In this document: one piece after another, positions 7,124 through 12,698 of the stretch | Position numbering within the stretch: position 1 is the first letter of the stretch | Layout: every line of letters starts with the position of its first letter | Assembly (NCBI GenBank): GCA_003162995.1 | Contig: PLUZ01000382.1 | Coordinates: forward strand, 1-13,731 | Source of the DNA: Methylocapsa sp. | GTDB lineage: Bacteria > Pseudomonadota > Alphaproteobacteria > Rhizobiales > Beijerinckiaceae | Direction: 5' to 3' | Length of the DNA stretch: 13,731 nucleotides | Program-made: the position numbers and the translations under genes | The notes under the pieces: model-generated | What the model was told of the DNA's origin: nothing | Databases searched by the model: none | What the model saw: the letters and a program-made list of their open reading frames with translations, nothing else

Positions 7124-7453
7124 TCATGCGGCTGCAGTCTTAGGTGGGAGAATGAGCCCCACAATGTAGAACGCCTGTGCCGGTGTCGCGCCGCCGCGCC
7201 AACCCGCGAGCGTTGGCGCCTGCTCTGAAAAATCAGGCCAGCGCTCGCCAGCCAATTCCCGGACCTCGGTGCACCTATCCGAGAAGGTCTGTTCCTGCCG
7301 ACGCACGCCATTAGCCCGCGCTCCCATCGCCCGTATGAGTCGCCGCTGCGCAATTGTTGTTCGCTCCCTCTTCGACCGTTGCCTTGAGTTCGCCATAGCT
7401 GCCATCCACTCGCCATCGAAAAGGCCAGGGTCAAGTTTACGAACGGCGATCAA
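7124..7453 (-). CDS. Doubtful hypothetical ORF
   Basis: The frame is open for 109 residues from a TTG at 7453; the first ATG is at 7405 (93 residues). The product has no signal peptide, membrane segment or recognised family. It contains ERTTIAQRRLIRAMGARAN and ends LAGWRGGATPAQAFYIVGLILPPK. Third-position GC counted by eye is about 60 percent, no higher than the surrounding DNA, and neither start has a good ribosome site. It could be a small gene divergent from the 7480 gene, the relic of one, or chance. Confidence 0.2.
   Translation of the reverse strand: MIAVRKLDPGLFDGEWMAAMANSRQRSKRERTTIAQRRLIRAMGARANGVRRQEQTFSDRCTEVRELAGERWPDFSEQAPTLAGWRGGATPAQAFYIVGLILPPKTAAA
7196..7219. other. Stem-loop in the gap before the 7480 gene
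   Basis: GCGCCAAC (7196-7203) pairs perfectly with GTTGGCGC (7212-7219) around an 8-base loop. No T-run follows on either strand, so it is not a classic terminator. Confidence 0.35.
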
Positions 7454-7479
7454 CCTGGCACAGCGAGGGAGAAATCGTA

Positions 7480-7953
7480 ATGAGACATTGGCTGCCGGAG
7501 CCGCGCATTCTGAACGTCCTTATCCGCTCCGGTATAAGCATCGGCCCCGAAGACGGTGGGCCCTACCAGCCGCTTTGGCGGTCCGAACTGCGCAAGCAAT
7601 TGCAGGAAAAACCCACATCTGACGGAAAGCCTTTGACCCGGGAGGAAGCGGACTCTTGTATAGACAAAGCCCTGGCCAGCGGCGCGCTTGATTCCGATGG
7701 CATTTTCACCTTCCGTGTCAAGGGGACACGGAAGCAAATTGTCGAGCAAATTCTGGAAGTCTGCGAGCTGTGGAACGAGCCGATGACCCGGGCGAAGGCC
7801 GAAGCCAAGGCCGATGCAGCTATCCGGGCGATGCGGAGCCAGCGGGTATTTGCGTGGCTCTCATGGGCCATATCGATCATGGTCATAATCCTGGCCTTAT
7901 TGCTCGTCATCTGCACCATCACCGCTCAAGCTGATCCTTGCGGCGATCACTAG
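7480..7953 (+). CDS. Hypothetical protein with single C-terminal membrane segment
   Basis: Encodes 157 residues; I recognise no family. There is no signal peptide. Residues about 1-130 are hydrophilic and helical-looking, with charged stretches such as SELRKQLQEKPTSDGKPLTREEADSCIDKALASG and RAKAEAKADAAIRAMRSQR. A single hydrophobic segment follows at about 131-149 (AISIMVIILALLLVICTI), then a short tail ending DPCGDH. This suggests a tail-anchored inner-membrane protein with most of its mass in the cytoplasm. The ATG at 7480 is supported by GAGGGAG 8 nt upstream. The next small ORF (8025) on the same strand also ends in one membrane segment, so the two may be co-transcribed. The LTREEADSCIDKAL stretch resembles a short EF-hand-like or helix-hairpin pattern, but this is too weak for a call. 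Confidence 0.6.
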   Translation: MRHWLPEPRILNVLIRSGISIGPEDGGPYQPLWRSELRKQLQEKPTSDGKPLTREEADSCIDKALASGALDSDGIFTFRVKGTRKQIVEQILEVCELWNEPMTRAKAEAKADAAIRAMRSQRVFAWLSWAISIMVIILALLLVICTITAQADPCGDH

Positions 7954-7990
7954 GGCGGCGCCTATCCACGGGCGCCGTTCCGGCGCCGCC
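7954..7990. other. GC-rich stem-loop after the 7480 gene
   Basis: GGCGGCGCC (7954-7962) pairs perfectly with GGCGCCGCC (7982-7990), starting directly after the stop codon. A second GGGCGCC inside the loop offers an alternative pairing. There is no T-run after it. It may stabilise the mRNA 3' end, or attenuate transcription into the downstream 52-codon ORF. Confidence 0.45.
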
Positions 7991-8024
7991 TGCAAATTCT
8001 AAAAGAACATGAGGATCAAGAAGC

Positions 8025-8183
8025 ATGAAGATTAAGAGCCCTTCAGATGTCGTCGCGACAGCCTGCAAGCGGTTCTTCGCTCGCATCGATAAATTATTCA
8101 ATGAAGGTCTTGGCCCATGGATCGCTCTCATTGGTGCCGCGCTCATGATCCTGGCCTTGATTTATTTAAACGCGCCTTCGTGA
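8025..8183 (+). CDS. Small membrane protein, 52 residues
   Basis: I recognise no family. The ORF runs from ATG at 8025 to TGA at 8181-8183. It has a basic, amphipathic first half (KIKSPSDVVATACKRFFARIDKLFNEGLG) and one hydrophobic segment at about 31-48 (PWIALIGAALMILALIYL). That gives a single-pass membrane peptide with a positive cytoplasmic N-terminus. GAGG at 8011-8014, 10 nt upstream, is a fair ribosome site. It follows the 157-residue tail-anchored protein by 71 bases on the same strand, with the GC hairpin between. Composition argues for a real peptide rather than chance, but no homologue is known to me. Confidence 0.5.
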   Translation: MKIKSPSDVVATACKRFFARIDKLFNEGLGPWIALIGAALMILALIYLNAPS

Positions 8184-8451
8184 TAACGCCTTTCGTTTCA
8201 CCAATGGCGACAAGCTGGGCTTCAAGCTCAAAGCGAAAGGCAAGGGGAAATCACTCCCGCGCAATGCCGAGCCCGACGTTTGCTTGATTGGACACAAGCA
8301 ACGCTTGCGGAAGCCGCGGGGTTGGCATAGGCAACCGTGGTCAAATTTGAGCGAAGCGGGCGAGCTGTGCCGGCAAGAGCTGTTCAAGCCATGCAACGTG
8401 ACAACTACCAATGCGCAAGGCTACACGCCAGCTGGATCGCGTCTGCCGTAA
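8170..8451 (+). pseudogene. Possible gene remnant without a start codon
   Basis: A frame is open from a stop at 8167-8169 to TAA at 8449-8451. The peptide has balanced, protein-like composition: DNAFRFTNGDKLGFKLKAKG, then a basic middle with HKQRLRKPRGWHRQPW, then LSEAGELCRQELFKPCNVTTTN. It has no ATG near its beginning and lies one frame away from the small membrane ORF that ends at 8183. Its end overlaps the convergent mocA by 31 bases. It may be the detached 3' part of an older gene, possibly frameshifted from the 8025 ORF, or a chance frame. I assign no function. Confidence 0.25.
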
Positions 8452-9056
8452 GGACGGCCCTCGAGGCTGCTGAGGGCATCCTTAGTGTCTATATCGATTG
8501 CGATCGCATCATCATCGACCGGACATTTAAGCACAGCATGTCCGGCAGCCTCGATCAGGCGGCGGGCGCCATGGTCGCCTTCGAGATGCGCAACCGAGTC
8601 GAATAATCTCCGTCCGATCAAAACCGGATTCCCGATCGATCCGGCGCGCACAGGCGTGACTGCGAGTGGCGGCTCGACCGGCGTTTCGAAGGTCTCGATC
8701 AGGCGATCGATAAGTTCGCCTGAAATGCGCGGCATGTCGGCGAGCAGGATGACCGCGCCCGCCACCGTTTCAGGCAAAGCCCTGATCCCCGCTTTCAATG
8801 AGCTCGATAGGCCTGTCCGGTAATCCGGATTGGCGATCAGGATGAGGTCGAGATCCGCGAGCGCCGCCTCGACTTTCGGCGCGGCATGGCCAGTAACAAT
8901 GAGGATAGGCCTTGCCCGCGAGGCTAACGCCGCTTCGGCGGCATGGCGGACCAAAGGCTTTCCGAAGAGGGGAGCGGCAAGTTTCGTTTCCTGCGGACCG
9001 GCATCGAAGCGCGACGACCGGCCGGCCGCCAGGATGATCGCCGCGATCTCAACCAT
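8421..9056 (-). CDS. mocA: Molybdenum cofactor cytidylyltransferase (MocA-like NTP transferase)
   Basis: Encodes 211 residues from the ATG at 9056. This start overlaps the stop of the upstream gene by 8 bases (ATGGTTGA) and begins directly at the nucleotide-binding strand, so translational coupling is likely. A GTG at 9086 would add 10 unlikely residues. Seen: LAAGRS (9-14), the nucleotide loop in the CTP-type LAAG form rather than the LAGG of GTP-using MobA; Lys25; LLADMP with a probable metal ligand Asp107; IGNPVLIG (141-148); GDHGAR (160-165); DIDT (188-191). Known: MocA transfers CMP from CTP to molybdopterin, giving the MCD cofactor used by CO dehydrogenase and xanthine-dehydrogenase-type enzymes. 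Last gene of the cox operon; it fits the cofactor need of the enzyme encoded upstream. In relatives this domain is often fused to the preceding molybdopterin-binding domain. Confidence 0.88.
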   Translation of the reverse strand: MVEIAAIILAAGRSSRFDAGPQETKLAAPLFGKPLVRHAAEAALASRARPILIVTGHAAPKVEAALADLDLILIANPDYRTGLSSSLKAGIRALPETVAGAVILLADMPRISGELIDRLIETFETPVEPPLAVTPVRAGSIGNPVLIGRRLFDSVAHLEGDHGARRLIEAAGHAVLKCPVDDDAIAIDIDTKDALSSLEGRPYGRRDPAGV

Positions 9057-10065
9057 CGGCGGGCATGCCAGGATTTGGGCGAACACCCGTCTTCAGCAGA
9101 AGCCCCCCAACGCCCATCCGCATAATGTCCTTACCGTGCACGGGAATCCCGGCAAGAATCCGGTCCAGCACGAAATCGAACCCATTCTCCTTGGGTGAAC
9201 GCGCGCAGCCAGGCGCTCCAATGGCAGGCTTTCCATTACCGTCCCCTGGAAGCGAGCCAAGCAGAAGGAGATTTCCGGGATCGACAGGCATGCCGAAATG
9301 CTCTACCCGTCCGCCAGCTCTCTCGATGGCACTCGGGACCACATCGCGCCGATCGGTGATCGCGGATGCGCCAAAAATCACGATCAGGTCGGTTGCGGCT
9401 TCGATGCGGCGGAGCGCCGATGCGAGCGGCCCCGTCTCATGCGGCACGCGTTCCTCGATCGTGATTTTGCTGCCCGTTGGCTTCAGTCTTTCGTCGAGCG
9501 CGCGGAGACCTTTCTCGACGACCGACGATTTTAAATCCGGCAGCAGAGTCGAGATGACGCCGACGCGCTGTGGACGAAACGGCGCGGCGCGCAAGGGCGC
9601 TTCGCGGGCGATCCCCACTGCGCGGTCGAGGGAAGCAATGGCAACGGCGAAGGGAATGATTTTCACCGTTGCCACCATTTCGCCTCGGCTGACGCGGGAA
9701 AATGCATTTAAGGTCGCAATCGTGATGGTTTCATCGATCATGTTGACGCGATCGATCATCGCAGCGTCAACGATGAAGAGACCGCCGCAGTCCGAGCGGA
9801 GATTGCAGCGGCCTGTGAGAGTTACGTCAACATGCAGATTGGCGCCAACAAGAGTTTCGGCGAGATGGCGAGCGGCCTTGTTCTCGTCCAACTCTCCCGC
9901 TTCGAGACGCGCGCCGACAATTTCGGCGATGCCCGCGGCCTGCAGGCCGGCGATCTTATCGCCGCCGATCCACTCCCCCTTTTTCAAAGTGAGCCCCGCA
10001 GATTTGATCGCACGGGCGAGAACGGCGCCGCCGCTGTCGGCGACAGGAATGGGTCCGAATTTCAC
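9049..10065 (-). CDS. Molybdopterin-binding protein (MoCF_biosynth-like), partner of MocA
   Basis: Encodes 338 residues from GTG at 10065, which overlaps the coxI stop in a GTGA; GGAGAAGG lies about 5 nt upstream. The longer upstream frame is coxI shadow. Seen: N-terminal domain opening MKFGPIPVADSGGAVLARAI with LKKGEWIGGDKIAGLQAAG (about 27-45), and a middle region ending GEMVATVKIIPFAV (about 128-141). The C-terminal MoaB/MogA-type fold is about 165-330, with IFGASAITDRRDVVP (230-244), HFGMPVDPGNLLLLG (256-270) and IGAPGCARSPKENGFD (282-297). Known: this sequence type is common as the N-terminal half of roughly 530-550-residue proteins ending in a MocA-like domain. It is thought to present molybdopterin to the nucleotidyltransferase. 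Here the two halves are separate overlapping genes (338 + 211 residues). Inference: it supplies molybdopterin for MCD synthesis in the cytoplasm. Confidence 0.87.
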   Translation of the reverse strand: MKFGPIPVADSGGAVLARAIKSAGLTLKKGEWIGGDKIAGLQAAGIAEIVGARLEAGELDENKAARHLAETLVGANLHVDVTLTGRCNLRSDCGGLFIVDAAMIDRVNMIDETITIATLNAFSRVSRGEMVATVKIIPFAVAIASLDRAVGIAREAPLRAAPFRPQRVGVISTLLPDLKSSVVEKGLRALDERLKPTGSKITIEERVPHETGPLASALRRIEAATDLIVIFGASAITDRRDVVPSAIERAGGRVEHFGMPVDPGNLLLLGSLPGDGNGKPAIGAPGCARSPKENGFDFVLDRILAGIPVHGKDIMRMGVGGLLLKTGVRPNPGMPADG

Positions 10066-11093
10066 GCAGCCTTCTCCGATGTGGCGCGCAAAGATTTGTG
10101 GCGCAAGGCGGCGACGATCTCGCCGAGGATCGCGATGGCGATTTCCGCAGGGCTTACCGCACCGATGTCGAGCCCGATCGGGGCATGAATGCGCGCAAGC
10201 TCTTTTTCGCCGAAGCCTTCGGCGCGCATCCGCTCCAGCCTCTTGGCATGCGTCTTCGAGGACCCGAGCGCGCCTATGTAGAAGCAATCGGCGCGCAGGG
10301 CGTGGCTAAGGCCTTGATCGTCGATGCGGGGGTCATGGGTGAGAAGCACCATAGCGGTGTAGCGATCGAGCCGCAGGGCCGGCAGCGCCACATCCGGCCA
10401 TTCGGCGAGAAGCTCCACATTCGGGAAGCGTTCAGGCGTCGCAAAGGCGGTTCGCGGATCGATGATGATCATGTCGAAATCCACAAGCTTGGCGATCGGC
10501 GCGAGCGCCTGCGCAATATGGACGGCGCCGATCGCGACGAGGCGCGTTGCCGGCGCCTGAATGGTCAGAAAGAACTCCTCGCCTCCCCACACCGCCATGC
10601 CGCTCTTGCCGAGCCGCAGCCGTTCTTCCAGTACATCGGCCATGGGATCGGCGGCGATATCGGCAGCGCGGACGAGGCGCTGCTCGCCCGATGTGACATG
10701 GGTGATAAGCACGCACGGATTTCTTGCGGCACGCTCGGCATTGAAGGCTGCGAGAAGCGCCGCCTGGTTCGCGTCAAGGCTTTCTACATAGACTCTGATT
10801 CGGCCGCCGCAGGAGAGGCCGGCGCGCCAGGCCGTCTCGTCGGCGATACCGAATTCAAGCATGCGGCGTCCCCCAGTCCCGATCACATCGAGTGCTTCGG
10901 TGACGACATCGCCTTCGACGCAGCCGCCCGAGACGGAGCCAAGGAAATTGCCGTCCCCATCGATAACAAGATGGCTGCCGACAGGACGCGGGGCCGACCC
11001 CCATGTCTCCACGACAGTCGCAAGAGCGGCGCCGCGGCCCGCGACCGTCCATTCCTGCACCTTGCGGAGAATGTCTTCATCGGATGCCAGCAT
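10062..11093 (-). CDS. coxI: CO dehydrogenase accessory protein CoxI (XdhC/CoxI family)
   Basis: Encodes 343 residues from ATG at 11093; an in-frame TTG at 11114 is the only nearby alternative. Upstream AAAGAAAG is a weak ribosome site. Seen: XdhC N-terminal motif ATVVETWGSAPRPVGSHLVI (25-44); SGGCVEG (55-61) with the conserved Cys58; Cys95 in GLSCGG; a Rossmann-type domain starting LVAIGAVHIAQAL (185-197); LTHDPRIDD (251-259); GALGSSKTHAKR (274-285); and GLDIGAVSPAEIAIAI (307-322). Known: XdhC-type proteins bind and protect the molybdenum cofactor, help its sulfuration, and deliver it to the xanthine-dehydrogenase family of enzymes. Length separates it from the shorter CoxF-type paralogue in this operon. 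A 61-base gap follows coxG, and the gene overlaps the next by 4 bases. The CoxI label rests on order and size; the family assignment is firm. Confidence 0.9.
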   Translation of the reverse strand: MLASDEDILRKVQEWTVAGRGAALATVVETWGSAPRPVGSHLVIDGDGNFLGSVSGGCVEGDVVTEALDVIGTGGRRMLEFGIADETAWRAGLSCGGRIRVYVESLDANQAALLAAFNAERAARNPCVLITHVTSGEQRLVRAADIAADPMADVLEERLRLGKSGMAVWGGEEFFLTIQAPATRLVAIGAVHIAQALAPIAKLVDFDMIIIDPRTAFATPERFPNVELLAEWPDVALPALRLDRYTAMVLLTHDPRIDDQGLSHALRADCFYIGALGSSKTHAKRLERMRAEGFGEKELARIHAPIGLDIGAVSPAEIAIAILGEIVAALRHKSLRATSEKAA

Positions 11094-11154
11094 GTGAAGA
11101 TACTTTCTTTGCAAACGCGGATGCCGTCAGGAGAAAGAAACTCCCGCCGGCACA

Positions 11155-11844
11155 TTATATCCCTGGATCGTTAATCTGCGATAAGGCCATGCAGACCGGC
11201 GGCGGGAACGCCGCGCCGGTGGCGTGGACGTGGCCTATCAGGCAGCAGGCGTGGCCGCAAAGGCCAAGACCCAGCAGTAGCGCGCCTGTCGAGCCGAGAA
11301 GCTTGCCAAGCCAACCTTGCAATAGGGCGCTGATCGCACCGAAGATCTTGCTGAGCCAGCCACCTGGCGTAGCAGCGGCGGCTTCGACTTCGGAGGGCGC
11401 CAGCGGCTTGCCGACGATGGAGCCGAATTTCTCGAAAAAAGCTCCGGCGAGCTTTTTCGCAGTGCTCTCGATCAGGCGGCCGCCAAGCTGCGCCAGCTTG
11501 CCGCCGACATCGGCCTTCACAGTGTAATTTAGAATCGTCGCTTTGCCATCCGCCTCAAGCCTGACCTTGGCGCCGCCTTTCGCGAAACCGGCGCCCCCAC
11601 CCGAGCCTTCGCCAGTGATCGTGTAGCCGTTCGGCGGATCGAGATCGGAAAGCGTGACCATGCCTGTGAAGGAGGCTTTCACTGGCCCGACCCGCAATGT
11701 CACCACCGCCCGCATCTCCGTATCAGAAAGACGCTCGATGGTTTCGCAGCCGGGGATGCATTGCTTCAATACCTCGGGGTCATTCAGCGCGACGTAGACC
11801 TTTTCGCGCGGTGCCTCGATCCTCTGAGTTCCCTTCATATCCAT
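11155..11844 (-). CDS. coxG: CoxG, SRPBCC-domain CO dehydrogenase membrane-recruitment protein
   Basis: Encodes 229 residues; GGAG lies 7 nt before the ATG. Seen: an SRPBCC/START-like domain at about 1-148. It opens MDMKGTQRIEAPREKVYVALNDPEVLKQCIPGCE, with the family's PGCE signature at 31-34, GEGSGGGAGFAKGGAKVRL (78-96), and LAQLGGRLIESTAKKLAGAFFEKF near 117-140. A linker (about 149-162) leads to a hydrophobic C-terminal region (about 163-203) that could insert in or lie on the membrane. The final tail is rich in Cys and His (Cys196, His198, Cys200, Cys201, His205, His207, Cys218). Known: CoxG recruits CO dehydrogenase to the inner side of the cytoplasmic membrane, and in mycobacteria binds menaquinone. 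It lies 12 bases after coxF. The Cys/His tail is the unusual part; it could bind metal, but may just be poorly conserved. Confidence 0.93.
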   Translation of the reverse strand: MDMKGTQRIEAPREKVYVALNDPEVLKQCIPGCETIERLSDTEMRAVVTLRVGPVKASFTGMVTLSDLDPPNGYTITGEGSGGGAGFAKGGAKVRLEADGKATILNYTVKADVGGKLAQLGGRLIESTAKKLAGAFFEKFGSIVGKPLAPSEVEAAAATPGGWLSKIFGAISALLQGWLGKLLGSTGALLLGLGLCGHACCLIGHVHATGAAFPPPVCMALSQINDPGI

Positions 11845-11856
11845 GCCGTTGCTCCT

Positions 11857-12696
11857 CTATGCCTTGCAGGCGACTTGCGCAGGCACGGATCGCTGTCCGC
11901 GCCTTTTCGCCTCGATGACTTCAGCCAGGATGGAAAGCGCGATTTCATCAGGCGTGACAGCCCCGATATCGAGACCGGCGGGCGCCTTGAACGCGCTGAG
12001 CCGCTCCGCGTCGACGCCTGCTTCCGCCAGCTCCCGGCGCAAAGCCTCGGCCTTCTTGCGCGAACCGACGAAGGCGATGTAGGCAGAAGACGCTTTGAGT
12101 GCTGCTTTGAGCGCCGCGCTATCCCCCTTGCCTTGTGTTGCGACGACGATGAAACCATTGCCGTGATATGTGCCGGGCGGCTCGAAACCATCGGCAAAAA
12201 GATCGACTTCGCCATACTCCGCATGGTCGCTCGCCGGGGCGCAGACGATCACGAAAAAGCCGAACCGCTGGGCGAGTTCGGCCAGCGCGACGCCAACCGG
12301 CGAAGCGCCGAAGATGACGAATTGCGGACGCGGGAGTACCGGCTCGACAAAGATATCCATCGTGCCTTGGCTCGGACACATATTTTTGGCGAATTCTATC
12401 CCTTCGCGCGCCTCGCCCGCCGTGACGCCAAGCTGGTCGAGGAGGTCCTTCGGCTGCACGCTGACGAGGCGCGGTTCCCCGTCCTTGATCACGTCGCGGG
12501 CGACGCGCAGGACCGCACCGCGGGCGCAGCCGCCGCCGATCCAACCAGCGGAGATTGTGCCATCGGGACGAATGATGGCCTTGGCGCCAGCCTTTGCCGC
12601 AGTCACCGCGACGGTGCGTACAACGGTTGCAATGGCGAAGGGTTCACCCTTCGCCTTCATCGTGTTGACAAGCTCCAGAACGTCGGTCCTTGCCAT
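11857..12696 (-). CDS. coxF: CO dehydrogenase maturation protein CoxF (XdhC family)
   Basis: Encodes 279 residues. The start ATG is 2 bases after the coxE stop, with GAGG about 9 nt upstream inside the coxE end, so coupling is likely. Seen: N-terminal XdhC motif AIATVVRTVAVTAAKAGAKA (21-40); GWIGGGCARGAV (51-62) with conserved Cys57; Cys107; a nucleotide-binding-like segment FVIFGASPVGVALAELAQRFG (126-146); and a C-terminal GLDIGAVTPDEIALSILAEVI (241-261). Known: CoxF of Oligotropha is about this length. Together with CoxD and CoxE it is implicated in building the Cu-S-Mo centre of CO dehydrogenase; its exact chemistry is not settled. Position between coxE and coxG matches the classic order. 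An alternative is a general XdhC-type cofactor chaperone for a related hydroxylase. Confidence 0.9.
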   Translation of the reverse strand: MARTDVLELVNTMKAKGEPFAIATVVRTVAVTAAKAGAKAIIRPDGTISAGWIGGGCARGAVLRVARDVIKDGEPRLVSVQPKDLLDQLGVTAGEAREGIEFAKNMCPSQGTMDIFVEPVLPRPQFVIFGASPVGVALAELAQRFGFFVIVCAPASDHAEYGEVDLFADGFEPPGTYHGNGFIVVATQGKGDSAALKAALKASSAYIAFVGSRKKAEALRRELAEAGVDAERLSAFKAPAGLDIGAVTPDEIALSILAEVIEAKRRGQRSVPAQVACKA

Positions 12697-12698
12697 GA

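Larger units (their letters stand above)
7042..7479. other. 438-base region without a confident gene
   Basis: No confident gene, RNA or mobile element is seen. It contains a weak minus-strand ORF (7124-7453) and an 8-bp stem-loop (7196-7219), both listed separately. A GAGGGAG ribosome site for the next gene is at its right end. Confidence 0.4.

Noticed and set aside
10066..10287. N-terminal extension of the molybdopterin-binding protein to a start at 10287
   Set aside because: The extra 74 residues are Arg/Cys-rich and are the coxI sequence in another frame. The GTG at 10065 has a ribosome site and the familiar N-terminus MKFGPIPVAD.
9065..10309. A 414-codon open frame on the plus strand
   Set aside because: It is antisense to the molybdopterin-binding gene and the end of coxI. 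Its product is a low-complexity Arg/Ser/Pro-rich sequence with no motif, as expected from the opposite strand of a GC-rich gene.
11094..11154. Possible hairpin hiding the coxI ribosome site (TTTCTTT pairing with AAAGAAA)
   Set aside because: Only seven mostly A-U pairs around a long loop; too weak to claim a regulatory structure.
10098..11174. A 358-codon plus-strand open frame
   Set aside because: It is antisense to coxI, which has full family motifs; the plus-strand product is Arg/Gly/Asp-rich with no recognisable fold.
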